Shown here piece by piece: positions 33,424 through 46,284 of a DNA stretch of 64,000 nt. This stretch comes from Sitta carolinensis. Taxonomy: Eukaryota > Chordata > Aves > Passeriformes > Sittidae. Below the pieces are notes generated by a model that saw only the letters and a program-made list of their open reading frames with translations, searched no databases and was not told where the DNA came from. Positions within the stretch are counted from its first letter, which is position 1. The number at the start of each line of letters is the position of its first letter. The stretch lies in NCBI GenBank assembly GCA_032173965.1, contig CM063283.1, positions 113,221,108 to 113,285,107 of the forward strand. The letters run 5' to 3'. A program made the position numbers and the translations under genes.

Positions 33424-33712
33424 TCACAGAACGGTTTGGGTTGAAAGGGAAATAAAGTTTCCAACAGGGACACCTTCCACTGTCCCAGGCTGCTCCAAGC
33501 CCAGTGTCCAGCCTGGCCTGGGGCACTGCCAGGGATCCAGGGGCACCCACAGCTGCTCTGGGCACCCTGTGCCAGGGCCTGCCCACCCTTCCAGGGAACA
33601 ATTCCTGCCCAATATCCCATCTGACCCTATTTTCTGTCAGTTTGAAGCTGTTCCTCTTTTCCTGGCACTCCAAGCTCTTGTAGAAAGTCCCTCTCCATCT
33701 TTCTTGTCGGCT
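33424..33712 (-). mobile_element. CR1 LINE 3' fragment, reverse orientation
   Basis: A clear inverted CR1: 'atcacagaacggtttgggtt', 'tgtcccaggctgctccaagc', 'ccagtgtccagcctggcctg', 'gccagggatccaggggcacc', 'acaattcctgcccaatatcc' and 'aagtccctctccatctttct'. Confidence 0.92.
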
Positions 33713-36700
33713 CCCTCCCCATTATTTTTTTAAGAGGGCATATACTTAAGAAATAAACTAATTAAACACACAGGGTTCTTAGGCCAGGAAATGCCCTGAG
33801 ATGTCCTTCTGGATCACTGGATTGAGGATTTCTCAAAACCAGGCTCAGAAAATTTTGGGGTTGCACACCAGAATATTGGTCCATATACATGTTATAAAAT
33901 CCTAAGGTGGACAATAATTTCCCGTGCTCAATCCTAGAAGCAGAGAGGAATTCTGGTTGGGAAACCCCATCCATTCATCTCATTATAACAAAACTATTTT
34001 CTACTGTACATTTACTGATCTTTTCTTAAGCTTCTCCCTTGAAAAGGTCTCAATTCCGGGGTATTTCCACCCATTCCTGTTACACAGAGCCTAGCACATC
34101 TCATTGTCAAAGAGGAGTGGTTTGTTTTTTATTTTTGTTTTCCTGCCATTTCTATATTTTGCAATTCCTTGTGATTGCCCTCCCCATGCATCACCCTCTG
34201 GGGTTCCTCGCCTGCCTCAGTGTTTAAAGCTTTCCAAATATTTGTGGTTTGTTATCACGCTCCCTTTGACTGGGTGTTTGCCAAGCTTGGACATATTCCA
34301 CTTCACAAACCTATCCCTCTTCTTCTCTGACAATTGTTAATGTGCCCTTCTTCTTTTCATTTTGTTTTTTTTTTCCCCTTTTCTCGCCCTGTCTCCCCTG
34401 AACATTTCCAGGCCTGATGTCTCCTCCTGTCTTAACCATTCCCATCTAGGACTTTTTTGACTGCACCTCCATCCCACTGGAGTCTGTTCTTCCCAGTCAA
34501 GCAGCTGATGCACTTTTAATCCCACCTGCATGAAAGGTGAGCAGGTAAAAGATGGATTTCCATGTTCTTCTTTCTTTGGAGTTTCCTTCTCATGAGCTGA
34601 AAAGCCTCCTTTCCTCCTTGTCTCCACCAGCAGAGCACTGAGAAGCTTTTTCCAAACTCTTGGAGTGAAATTGCTGCACTGGTTCCACCAGCTCACCCTA
34701 TTAATCTCCGGTTTTCTTTGTGCTGAAGGTGTCATTTTTCTCCACATAAAATTTAAAATCTGCTCTGCAGAGAATCACAGGGTTGCAGAATCACCAAGGC
34801 TGGAAGAAACCTTCAAGCTCATCCAGTGCCACTGACACCCCATCATCACCCCAGAACCATGTCCCCAAATTCCATTTCCAAATCACAAATTGGATACAGG
34901 GTTCTTAAACAGGCACAAGAAATTGGGCTAGATGATTGCCATGGTACTTTTAGGCCTCCAAGCAGTTCTAAGAGGATGTGAGAGGCAAGTTTTAAGTTTT
35001 AGACATGTCTTTTACTCAATTCATTCATGTCTTTTTGAAAAATTCCCAGTTTGTGTCACAAAACAGCCCTTGGACACCTGACAGGTGGGCACAGGGCTGC
35101 AGGAGTAACAGAGGGCTTCAAAGACCCCTTTTCTTCACCCCCATGGAGAAGAGCTGGAGGGCTTGTGAAGCTCCCCAGTATTTCTGCAAACACACTGACC
35201 ACTGAAATGGTCAATTTTAGAAATAATCCCCCTTTTCCCCCCAAGCCTTGGGGAGGGGTACATGTGCATTAATGTATTCAAAACACAAGGGGAAAAAAAT
35301 GGGGGGAAAAAATCAAAATATTAATTTGTTTTATGGTTGAAAAACACCCTCATGCTGTCCAGTTCCCAGAAGTTGGTCTGGTACATCCACACATTTCAGT
35401 TTGCTGGGATGGGGGTGAATTTGGATGACCCAGCCATGAGTCGGATCCCATTGTGCTGGGGAGGGTAAATACAGATCATGACTAACAGATGTTGCTTTGA
35501 AGTGCTCCTATCTTTAAATACACGAGGCTAATAAATGCTGGAAAATTCTGTATTTTCTACCAAGACTAGGCTGAACATTTTCCACCCTTTCTTCAAAGGG
35601 GGGGGGGGGGGAATGGAATTTTATTTTATTTTTTTATTTCTTCCAGCATATGCTGAGGATAAATCCAGGAAATATGTGGAAGGTCCTTGGACATTGTGCT
35701 GGGCTCATATCCTGGCACGGAGACACAGCTCATAGCCTGGCTCCCCAAGGGACTGGAGTGTCTGAGTGGCTGCTGGTTACAAATATGGAAAAATTCCAAG
35801 TGCTTCTGCATGGCTGTAAGCAAGATTCAAACCTCCCACCACAGGTTTCCAGGGAAAAGACAGAAAATGAGGACTACAGCAAGTGGCACACAGCCTTTGG
35901 AGGAGGGCTGGAGTCTCAAAACACGTGTGAAAATTACCTTGGCTGCTCCAGGAGGTGACAGGGGAGGGGACATACAGCCAAGGATGCAGAGAAATGAAAG
36001 AGCTTTTATCAGCAGGGAAGAGGAAGGAAAAAGAGGAGAAAGAGGCAAAAGTGGAGATGTTAAGAGGAAGAAAAAGAGTTCTGAAGTGCTGTCAGAGGAG
36101 TAGCAAAATGCTGTGACACTGACACCCTCATTAGCAATTGATGGAAGGGGATGGAAGTGGAGTTTAAGGCATCCTTGCAGGGGTTACTTGGTGCTGTTGG
36201 ACCTGATGTGGTGATGGTGGCAGGAGGTCAGCTCTGAGCTGTCAGCAAACAGGGAGACAACCAGAGCATCAAAACGTGGGCTGAGGACATGAGGGCAGCA
36301 AGCAAGGAGGTTGACTTAGCTCAGCCTCCCTCGACCTTAGAAAAAGGGGAATTCCACAGGACACGGGGTGCCAGGGAGGCTCCAATGGCCAGGGAAACCC
36401 AAACAGCTCATTTTCCTGTGCAACCATGGGAAGTGAAGTGGATCTGAGGGATGTGGGGAGGGAAACAGCAGCTGGATGTCAAGGGGTTTGCAGAAAGAGA
36501 GATGAAAGCGGAATAAAAGGTGACTGTGAGCCCGAGGGAATTTAGGGATTGAGGAGAAGGAAAAGGAGGCTTAAAAAGAGAATAAGGTCAGGTTTAGCTC
36601 AAAAACTGAGCCCAAAGGATGGGCTGCAGGGCAGCTGTGATGAGCAATTCAGTAGGAGGAGGCAGGTCAGCACATCTGGGCTGAAGCAGCAGCCTGAGCC

Positions 36701-37457
36701 GAGGCGACCCTGGAGTGGGTAGATGTTGTACTTCATTCCTCTTTCTACACTCACCACTTTAATATATTTTCAGCTAACATTTCATTACAATTTCCACAAA
36801 CATTTCATGTCACGACTTCATTACAATGCAGGCTGCAGACGGAACAGCTGTAAAATAGCCCTGCCAATGCTGGTAATTTGCACTGGGAATGTAATATCCA
36901 GCTCCAGTCGCTGCCGAGTGCTGTGCAAAATGAGCTAACTGGCATTTCTCATTTCTTTAACCACTTACCTCAACAATTAAATGTATTGCAATGCTAAATG
37001 GGTAGTATATAATCAGTCACTGCAGACTGTATAAAAGCATCAGACCATACATCTCTGTTGTTTTGTCATGAGCTGTACAAAGTGCTGGCTTAGCACTCTG
37101 CAGACGGCTTTGTTCATTCGTGTTACTTTAATTGTACACCAAGAAACAGGAAAGTTTCATTCATACTCACTGTGTGTGTCTCCTGCTCTGTGCCAAATCC
37201 AATATTCTCTCCTTTTCCTACTCAGTGCAGATCACAGAGGAAGGTTTTAGCACAGCAGCTTTGAGGTGGGAAACCAGTCACTGCTGTGATATTTTTGGTG
37301 TTCCACCATCACTACTGGAACAGCTCTTGAGCTGAGACATGGTTGGTGCTCCCAATTACTGCTGGATTTCTATTTCTCCACTTTGGACAAAAGCTGAGGT
37401 GTTTGGTTTGTGACTCAGTTGTCTATTTCTCAAAAATGTCTGGTGGGCTTTACTCAG
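33713..37457. other. Intergenic DNA, mostly unique
   Basis: Outside the CR1 scrap at 34771-34880 I see no gene. A 14-base G run lies at 35598-35611. The stretch 36730-37060 is AT-rich, repeat-free and contains several ATTA/TAAT motifs, and could be a conserved regulatory element. That is a guess from texture only. Confidence 0.65.
34771..34880 (-). mobile_element. Short CR1 fragment, reverse orientation
   Basis: 'agaatcacagggttgcagaa' then 'tcaccaaggctggaagaaac' and 'cttcaagctcatccagtgcc' match an inverted CR1 3' end of a different subfamily from that at 33424. Confidence 0.75.
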
Positions 37458-37930
37458 AACAGAATCATGGAACAGTTTGGGCTGGAAGGGACATTAAAGA
37501 TCATCCAAATCCACCCCCTGCCCTGGCAGGGACCCCTGCCCCTGTGCCAGGCTGCTCCAGCCCCAGTGTCCAGCCTGGCCTGGGCACTGCCAGGGATCCA
37601 GGGGCACCACAGCTGCTCTGGGCACCCTCCCAGGGAAGAATTTTTTCATAATATCTGATCTAAATCTGTAAATTGTTAGTTTGCAGCCATTCCCTGTGTA
37701 CTGTCCCTGCAGCCCTTGGGAATTGTCTCTCTTCAGGGTTCCTGCAAGGCCACCCTGAGCTCAGCCCAAAGCTTCTCCTGTGCAGCTGAACAATCCCAGC
37801 TGTGCCAGCCTTTCCTCCCAGCACAGCTGCTCCAGCCTCTGCTCATCCTGCTCCCTGCTCTGGGCTCTCCCCAGCAGCTCCAGCTCCTCCTGGGGCAGCT
37901 CTGCAGGTGGGGCTCACCTGAGCAGGGGGG
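37458..37930 (-). mobile_element. CR1 LINE 3' fragment, reverse orientation
   Basis: A long inverted CR1: 'cagaatcatggaacagtttg', 'aagggacattaaagatcatc', 'ccagtgtccagcctggcctg', 'gggaattgtctctcttcagg' and 'gctgctccagcctctgctc', ending about 'gggctcacctgagcag'. It covers the same CR1 interval as 4925-5386 in the opposite direction. Confidence 0.92.
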
Positions 37931-38286
37931 CAGAATTATGCTACAGAGTCACTGATTGTACCATGCACTTCCCCCCTATTTTGGCACAATGTAAAAGGAG
38001 AGAAAGTGGGAGAAGTGAAGCAGCTGTATTTAGTCAGAATACCTGGCAAAATATAGTGAAGTGAATTCGAGCTGACTGATGATAAAGTATCCAAACACCA
38101 AAAGTAACGATAGACTGATGGGATTTATGTTCCTGAGGCATTCCAGAAATCCCTCTGTGGTGCTTTGTCATTTAAGAAATTCACATTCCTTTGGAAGGGC
38201 TTGAAGCTGAGTGCACAGCCCCGGGGTGGCTTTACCTCCAGCAAAGGCAGCCGTGGGGCTGGGGGAAAAATGCCACCAAAAAAAGT

Positions 38287-38475
38287 CATAGAATTGGCTG
38301 AGTTGGAAAGGAACCCACCAGGATCATCCAGTCCAACTCCTGGCCCTGCACAGGACACCCCAGGAATCCCACCATGTGCCTGAGATTATTGTCCAAATGC
38401 TTCTTGAACTCAGACAGGCTCCTAATGCCCAACTTAAACTTCCCCTGGTACAGCTTGAGACTCTCTTGTCCTGTC
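38287..38475 (-). mobile_element. CR1-type fragment, reverse orientation
   Basis: It starts 'catagaattggctgagttgg', followed by 'aaaggaacccaccaggatca', 'tccagtccaactcctggccc' and 'cttcttgaactcagacaggc'. The body resembles the CR1 subfamilies with the 'tccaactcctggccctgcac' motif. Confidence 0.8.
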
Positions 38476-38629
38476 AATGGGATCAGTCCATTGATCAATT
38501 TGATTGATCAATCCCTCTTTCTCATGGATCTGTGGCTGTGCAAGGCACCAGGAGCTTTTCTCTTCAGCAAGTAGAAGAAAAAAAATCTGTTTTAAAAAGC
38601 ACAATGCTTTTGTATTGTATTGTAAAGGT

Positions 38630-38870
38630 GGGCTGGCAGCTGGCTGGATCCAGTGTGTGCCCAGGTGGCCAAGGAGGCATCCTGGAATTGTGTGGCCATC
38701 AGGAGAGGGCAGGGATTGCCCCTCTGTGCTGGGCACTGCTGAGGCCACACCAGGATTTCCCCTGTCCAGTTCTGGACTCCTCACTTCCAAAAGGAGAATG
38801 AGGGGCTGGAGCACATCCAGAGAAGGGAATGGAGCTGGGGAAGGGTCTGGAAAACACAACACACACATGT
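38630..38870 (+). mobile_element. CR1 LINE internal fragment
   Basis: Contains 'ggcatcctggaattgtgtgg', 'ccatcaggagagggcaggga', 'ctgtgctgggcactgctgag', 'ccagttctggactcctcac' and 'ggctggagcacatccagaga'. It includes the CR1 segment that is tandemly expanded at 11803-12880, here in single copy. Confidence 0.8.
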
Positions 38871-40904
38871 GGAGTTTCCATGCCCCCAGTGCTCCCTGGT
38901 AGAGTCTCCCCATCATCTCCTGGTTCCCACACCAGCACCCTGCAGGGTTTCACCCAGTGGATTTTAAGAGGTGTTTTGGGGGCCATGTTTTGTAGGACAG
39001 ACCTGTTTCAGACTCTCTCTCTCCCCTCCCTCTTTCCTCCTACAGTGTTTTGGCTGGTGAGCATTGGCTGTGCAGGACATTCCAGGATGCTCCCTGCAGT
39101 TTCTGTGTGAGAGTCTGGGCTGTGCCCTTTTCCCAGCCTGGAGCAGGCTGTGGTGCTGAACTCCTGGGGCAGCTGAAGGAGAGGCAGAGGCTCCTGAGAA
39201 TGGGACACGAAGGCAGCAAGGGCTGGAATTCCACACTCAGCGCCCTGGGCTGGTTTTATGGTTTTTATGCTGCTGCTGCAGTCACTGCAGGTACAGCTTC
39301 AGCTCCTCCTGAGCATCCTGCCCTTCTCCTGCCCCCAGCAGGTCCCTGTGCTGGGGATGGCAGCGTGCTCGCCCACGGACTCCCCAGAGCCAGAGCTCCC
39401 TCTCCTCCGATGTGTCCGGTCACATTTGCTGGCCAAGGCATATTCCCATTTCTCCCAAAAGATGGCACTAGGATTCACCGAAACCGAGCTGCTCGGCGCC
39501 CTGGATGTTCCCATCTTTGTGAGGAGTCCCGCCAGGAGCCTCCAGGCAGCCTCCATCCCTCACCTCCATAACCCTCTGGAGCATCCTTCCCTGGGCAAGC
39601 CCCAGCTGCACTCAAGGGCAACAACAGCAGAGGGAAAATCGAGTTATCACCTGCTCGGGGTGTGCAGCAGCAGGGGGTGTCCTCTCCTTTCATGCAAATA
39701 TTCCTCCTCCTGCTCCCTCCCTTTACATCCTGTGTTTTATTTCCAAGGCAATGAGAAAAACAAATACCCAATATTGGGATTAATCCTCTCGCAAGCTGAC
39801 GTTATCTGCCATAGCAAAATTGACAACATTAAGGTTTTTACTCAGAAGTTAATTATTTTTTTCATTTCAACAACATATCCCATAAGCCTGTGAATAGATA
39901 ATCTGCCTGGTAATTTAGACCACATTTTAAGGGTTTTTGTTTTTTTAATGTGAGTGTTTCTACATAAAGATAATTATAGAAATATTTCCATGATTAAAAG
40001 GATACAACTAATGAAAGTAACTTTAGGTGAGATTATTTTTCCTTGCAATTTCTATAACCCATTGAAGAGAGCTTTTTATCTGTCAGTAAAGCAATCATTT
40101 CTTTTCCTGAAAAACAATCCCCATTCCAAGATAATGAACTTTTTGTATTCATTAACATCTCTGATGTAGCTATCACCTGAAGAGGTGGAAGTTTTCTTTT
40201 CATTAAAGAAAATGATAGGATCACAGCTCTATAAATGAAGCTAAAGTGTGCAGATGAAGGATTTCCAAAGACAGCAGAATTCCATGGCTGAAACTGCTGT
40301 CTCTGCATTTAATAATGAAATGAGCATCTTGTCCAAGTAATTCACCTGCCTGGGCTGCTCAGCAGCATCCAAGGACCACTGAATCCTCTAAAATCATGCT
40401 CATTAGCAATAACAACTCCAGCAGTGACACTTTTTGCTCTTGTGCTTTGCAGATGTTGGTGTCTCCTGAAAGACAGGTGCCTGGTTCACGTGTTTCCAAT
40501 GCTTTGTGGGACCAAAGTTTAGCACAAAGACAGAAAGATTTTTTTTTTTCGCTCTGTGTGCTACCAGCACTAAGAGTGATTAAAAACATGAGTGGGAGAT
40601 GCAGCTGAAGACTCTACTGAGCCCTGGTGTGAAAAGCCCTTGTGGCAGAGCTGGGGAAGGTGATGTTCTTCCAAGCACCTGAGCTTGGAGGTGTCTGTCC
40701 AGCACTTTACTGTCCCTGTCCATTTTCCTCTTTTAACAGTGACCTGCACATCCCACTCATGCATTTTTTTGTGCTTTGCAGTCCATTTTTGCTGCTCGTG
40801 TCCTTGGGGCTGTTCAGTGATTTGCAAATTGCCACTCACCATTGCAGCACAGCTGCTAATTAAGCAGTAAAGTGGTAGGACACATTTGGAGGAAAGGAAA
40901 ACTC
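38871..40904. other. Intergenic DNA, no gene seen
   Basis: Includes a GC-rich stretch around 39100-39620 with several overlapping open frames that resemble no protein family. 39890-40350 is AT-rich and unique. No repeat could be assigned with confidence. Confidence 0.65.
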
Positions 40905-41545
40905 CAGGATGGATTCACTTGTAGCCCTTCTGGAGGGCTGGATTTACCCAGGATGTTGTGGAGGGATGGATTCTCCCAGGACATTCTGAAGGGCTGGATT
41001 CTCCCAGGACATTCTGGAGTGTGGAATTTATCCATGGACTTTCTGGAGGGCTGGATTCACCCATGGATGCTGTGGAGTCAGGCATGGCCATTCTTAAGAG
41101 GTGGATTCACCCAGGATATTCTGGAGGGCTGGATTCACTCAGGATATTCTGGAGAGCTGGATTCACTCAGGATATTCTGGAGAGTTGGATTTACCTGTAG
41201 CCCTTCTGGAGGGTTGGATTCACTCATGGACATTCTGGAGGTTTGGATTCATCCAGGATATTCTGGAGGGCAGGATTCTCCCATGGATGTTCTGGAGTCA
41301 CCAATGGCCATTCTTAAGAGGTGGATTCACCCAGGACTTTCTGGAGGGATGGATTCTTCCATGAATATTCTGGAGGGTAGGATTCACCCATGGCTTTTCT
41401 GGAGGACTGGGTTCACCCATAGCCCTTCTGAGGGGCAGGATTCACCCACAGACATTTCTGGAGGGCAGGATTCACCTGTTCTGGAGGGCAGGATTCATCC
41501 AAATCCCTCCATGAGGGCAGGATTCACCCATAACCCTTCCCCAGG
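40905..41545. repeat. 28-bp minisatellite, about 23 degenerate copies
   Basis: Unit of about 28 bp: 'ggattcacccaggatattct' then 'ggagggct'. Copies diverge (acccatggacatt, actcaggatatt, acctgtagccctt) and some are shortened. A block with 'ggccattcttaagaggtgga' appears twice (near 41084 and 41307), about 223 bp apart, showing higher-order duplication. The unit is stop-free in all + frames, producing an ORF of 372 codons (40872-41990) made of WIHPGYSGGLDS-like repeats. I do not call it a gene. Confidence 0.93.
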
Positions 41546-42138
41546 GCAGCAGGCAGCTGCCTTGTATAAACTCAGGAGGCCCCTGAGAGAGCAAAACCAA
41601 CCCCAAAAAACCCTGCAGCAAACAACAACAACAACGAAACGCTTTCCAGAGCAGCCGCAGAGGGTGGAGGGAGCATCAGTTTGGGATGTTTTGGAGCCGA
41701 AGTCGCAGGGTGCTGTGAGAGGAGCTGGCACTAGATGGAGCGATGGGTTAGTGCGATCCCCCTCGCCGGGGATCCTGCTGGAAGCACATTCCAGGCCGGT
41801 CCTGGGGTTTGGCAGGATGGAGCATGTTTGTCAGCCTCCTGTCTCTGAAGGAGCCGTATGGGTCAGGGCTCAGAGAGGTGCTCAGCTGCCTTTGCCAGCC
41901 CGGTCCCACTCCAGTTCCATTCCTCTGCCTCCATTAGCAGCATCGCTGCCCAGAAACTGCAGAAAAAGCCGTGCTAATTACCAAAATTAATCATCCCCAG
42001 AGGATAGGAGCCAACCTCCAGTGCCAAAACAGGCCCTGGGTTGAGTTTGAGGCTGGCTCTGCCATGGGGGCTGTTTTCCCACAGCCTCCAAGTCCAGCTC
42101 ATCCAACTGATGCCTTCTGGAGACTGGGCTGGGACAGA
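41546..42138. other. Intergenic DNA between two minisatellites
   Basis: About 590 bp, GC-rich around 41640-41910, without recognised elements. A short (CAA)n-type stretch lies at 41621-41636. Confidence 0.65.
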
Positions 42139-42845
42139 GCCCAGCAGAGCCCAAGGGCCAGGCAGGAATGGATCCCAAACAATAACCCCAGGTGGGCAGC
42201 AGCAGAGCCCAAGGGCCAGGCAGGGCTGGATCCCAAACAATAACCCCAGCTGGGCAGCAGCGGAGCCCAAGGGCCAGGCAGGGCTGGATCCCAAACAATA
42301 ACCCCAGCTGGGCAGCAGCAGAGCCCAAGGGCCAGGCAGGAATGGATCCCAAACAATAACCCCAGGTGGGCAGCAGCAGAGCCCAAGGGCCAGGCAGGGC
42401 TGGATCCCAAACAATAACCCCAGGTGGGCAGCAGCAGAGCCCAAGGGCCAGGCAGGAATGGATCCCAAACAATAACCCCAGCTGGGCAGCAGCAGAGCCC
42501 AAGGGCCAGGCAGGAATGGATCCCAAACAATAACCCCAGGTGGGCAGCAGCAGAGCCCAAGGGCCAGGCAGGGCTGGATCCCAAACAATAACCCCAGCTG
42601 GGCAGCAGCAGAGCCCAAGGGCCAGGCAGGAATGGATCCCAAACAATAACCCCAGGTGGGCAGCAGCAGAGCCCAAGGGCCAGGCAGGAATGGATCCCAA
42701 ACAATAACCCCAGGTGGGCAGCAGCAGAGCCCAAGGGCCAGGCAGGAATGGATCCCAAACAATAACCCAGGTGGGCAGCAGCAGAGCCCAAGGGCCAGCA
42801 GGAATGGATCCCAAACAATAACCCCAGGTGGGCAGCAGCAGAGCC
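42139..42845. repeat. 58-bp minisatellite, about 12 copies (copy B)
   Basis: Same unit and orientation as 3416-3945. Units alternate between 'aggaatggatccc' and 'agggctggatccc' variants and between 'ccaggtgggcag' and 'ccagctgggcag'. Single-base deletions occur near 42770 and 42798. Minus-strand frames are open throughout (up to 439 codons), again because 58 is not divisible by three and the unit has no stop. Confidence 0.95.
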
Positions 42846-43175
42846 CGGCTGGGCCCCAGCCCAGGGGAAGCCAAAGGGGGCCCAGAATGGCCCCGGCCCC
42901 CAGGGCCCAGCCTGGGCTCAGTTCTGCTCCAGGGGCACAGGGCAGTTCCTGGGGCAATGCCAGCCCCAGCCCAGGCAGCTCCAGCCTCCTTGCTTTGCCT
43001 TCTCACTGCACCCTTGCCTTTGCTCCTGCGCCTCCAAGTTGTCCTTGGGGCCAGGCTGGAGCAGGAATTGTTTTGTGTCCCTGCTCTGTGCAGAGAGCTC
43101 AGCAGCACTGAATATGAAACCCAGAACCACACCCTAAAACAGCCCAGAATCTGAAAAACACAACAGCTAAACTTT
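42846..43175. repeat. GC-rich flank of the 58-bp minisatellite, dispersed repeat copy B
   Basis: Matches 3946-4276. It is identical up to 43076 and then diverged to 'aacagctaaact', where similarity to copy A ends. Function and family are unknown. Confidence 0.85.
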
Positions 43176-43565
43176 AAGGCATCACCACCAGCAGCCAGGG
43201 GAGCAGAATCCCACATCTGTGGCCATTCCCAGGCACTGGAACTCCTTCTGGCAAGTGCTGAGCTGCCACGGGAGCTGTGGGCGCCGGCCACGCTCGCTGG
43301 TGGCAAAGGGACATGGTGCTCCGAGGATGCCTTGGCACCCAGCTCCAGGAGCCTTTCATGTGGTTTCTTGGGTGTAACTGAAAGCAGCTTTTGGCCCAGG
43401 GGGATGGATGTTTTCTGCCTTTGTGTGTGCCCTGCGTTTTGTCATCGTGGTGTGAAACTCGTCTTCTGGAGAGCGGCGGTTAACAGCGGATCTAGTTCAG
43501 CTTTGGAACTTTTATGGAATTTTTTAGGATCTATTTCAGCCGCTACTTGGGAAATCTGTATCGAA

Positions 43566-44085
43566 AATAGTGTGGCCAGCAGGAGCAGGGAAGAGATTGT
43601 CCCACCTCGAGGGCTGGGGAATTTCGATTCAAGAAAGACTTTGAGGTGCTGGGGTGGGTCCAGAGAAGGACAGCAGAGCTGGGGAACGGGCTAGAGAGTA
43701 AAACATGTAGGGAGGGGCTGGGGGAGCTGGGAAAGGGGCTCATCCTGGAGAAAAGGAGACTCAGGAAAGATCTTTTCACTCTACACAACTCTCTGGCAGG
43801 AGAGTGCAGCCAGGTGTGGGTAGGGCTCTGATCCCAGGGAACAAGGAACAGGACAAGGAGTACCAAGGGGATTCAGGGTGGACATCAGGAAGGAATTTCT
43901 CCATGGAAAGGGTGGCCAGGCTTTGGCAGGGGCTGCCCAGGGAGGGTTGCAGTGCCCATCCCTGGAGGTGTCACTGGAGGTGGCACTCAGAGCTCTGGGC
44001 TGGGGACAAGGTGGGGAAGGCGCACAGCTGGCACTCCATGGGCTAAGAGGGCTTTTCCAGCCTCAGGGATCCTGGGATTCTGTGA
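43566..44085 (+). mobile_element. CR1 LINE 3' fragment, relatively long
   Basis: Contains, in order: 'agtgtggccagcaggagcag', 'gggtccagagaaggacagca', 'ggaaaggggctcatcctgga', 'ttcagggtggacatcaggaa', 'catccctggaggtgtcactg', 'gctctgggctggggacaagg' and the end 'tcctgggattctgtgataag'. It spans the unexpanded counterpart of the 44-bp minisatellite near its 5' end. Confidence 0.9.
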
Positions 44086-46284
44086 TAAGCCATTAACTGG
44101 GGTTGTTCAAAGCATGATATTTTCCTCTTCTGAAGAGATGATTTTCTTTTCATCACATGCCAGCAGCAGACTGGGGGGCAGAACAAAACTCCTGGTAGGA
44201 TTTCCTTCGTGCCACCACGGTTTAGGCACATGAAATCCTACCAGCCTGTAGCACTCCTGACTCCAATTTTTGGGCCACTTCAGCAGTTTTGGCCACTCTT
44301 CCACAACCCCAATAAATATTCTGAGTGCAACTTAACCCAGTCCTGGTGTTTGATATTTATCTGCTTAGATCCTCTTCAATTATATTCACTAGTGGTCGAA
44401 ACTGGGGCACCACAGGAGAGCCAAGTGTGCCTCCAGATGAGGCATTGCTTTATAGGTCACAAAGAACTGAAAAGAAAGAAAAAGTGATGCATTGTAGGAA
44501 CTGAATCCATCATAGCTCTTGTCCATTAAGTGACTCCTTCTGTGGTGCCCACAATGAGAACCTGAGCTTACCTTCCCAGGAAAACAAAGTTAATTTTAGG
44601 ACATGAAGGAATTTTTAAAAGCTTGAGCTTTCAAAGCCTATGGAAAAAAAAAAAAAAAAAAAGCATGGAAAAAATACAGGAAAATAATAACCTTGAGGAG
44701 GGAAAAAGGGATAAGATAATGATCGCAATAAAATGGTTGTGAGTGTGATTTCACCTTAAGGAATGCTGCGGTAGGAATTTGAGATTTTTTTATCATTCAT
44801 CAAAAGGGACAAAGCCTAAACAACTGGGTTAGGAATATTTTTTAGGAACAAACAAGGCAAGCTGAGTTTACTGTGACTCCTGGATTCAGCTTTGAGGTCA
44901 GCAGGGCCCAGTTGCTTACCTTGCCTGACCTCCTTCAACAACCTCACATTTCATCCTGCAATGAACATGGGGAACAGGTTCATCGCTTCTTCATTAATAT
45001 CCTGAAAAAAAACTACAGGAATTCTGTCACTTTCATCAGTTTCAGCCCAAACGTGTGTCCCAGCCAAGGTTCAGCCACTACTGTGTTTGTTGCTGTTTCG
45101 CTCACTTATTTGTTTTCTGTCTATCACAAACGATGTGTTCTGCCCTGCAAAAGTGCCCACACGTCAGTCAGGGAATAAGAAACAATCCCACATCCCCGAG
45201 GTGACTCACACACCTCGTGGATACTGAATCACCATCGGGATGAGGTGAACATGTGGTGTGCAAAGCAGAGGCTGGAACGCTTTCAGCCAAAACATTCAGA
45301 AAACGCTGCTCCAGATTAGGGGATTCACGAAGAGCAGCAGCTCGTGAGTGATTATTTGTAACCCAAAGGACCAAGCTAACAATTCCCAAATGCTTCTGGC
45401 TGTCACCCCTGTAAGAGGCTGTTCATTTTCAGTGCCCCCAAACCCAGGGGAATATAGAAAAGTCAGCTTAGCTTTGTCTAGCTCTACTCCAGAGACCCTC
45501 CTGAGAAGTCCACACTCCAAATCTGAGCACTATTGGGCTAAAATATTGTTTATTTTGTCCTGTGAGCACTAACCATAAAGGAATATTCTGTAAAACCTCA
45601 TAGGCCACCCAAAAATCCCTTTGTGGTAGCACAGCACTACATAGGTACCCTGCAGAGGCTCTGGAAACTCCATTCATGAGCCACCTGGCCAAGGCTGTAC
45701 TGGAAGCACATGAAATTATGGGAACTGAGTCACAGATCCCAGCACATATTGGATGCTTTTATAGGTTAAAAGTAAATAGTCTTTAAGAGACTTTTTTTCC
45801 CCCCATATGAAGGCGATTTGGGCTGATTATTTTGTTCAGGGTTGGACCTGTGACGTTTTGTTGTTGCTTGAACTGAGAGGTTCATGTTTTAAATGGCTGT
45901 TCCAGGGCTGCAGCCGATTGTGTGCAGGTTAATAGACGAGCCTTTGTCAAGGACACAGTGCAAACACATTTCCACAAAACATTATTGTCTGGACACATGA
46001 GCAAATATTTGCCTAAAAAGTCTAATTAACCATTGTTCAAGAGCTGCCACCTGCCCCTGGGTTTTCTGGCACTCTCCTGGAAGGGACTGCGTTGTACAGC
46101 AGTGCCTTCAGCCAACATTTCCATGGGAGCCAACTCCTGACCAATAATTAAGTAAACAGTCAGCTTGCTGCCTATTATTTTTAATTTCTTTTAATAATAA
46201 AGGAAGTGTTACGAAGAAAAGGAGTAAAGGCAACCAGTCTTGCTTTAACATCAATACAGGGGAAGGAGATACGTGGCTGTGGGC
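44086..46284. other. Intergenic DNA, unique
   Basis: 2.2 kb with a poly-A run near 44645-44663 and no recognisable gene or transposon. Confidence 0.65.

Noticed and set aside
37020..37060. TATA-like 'ctgtataaaagcatc' as a promoter
   Set aside because: No start-site context, ORF or LTR borders nearby.
40872..41990. 372-codon ORF with WIHPGYSGG-like repeats
   Set aside because: Product of the 28-bp minisatellite, which is open in all + frames; no conserved domain.
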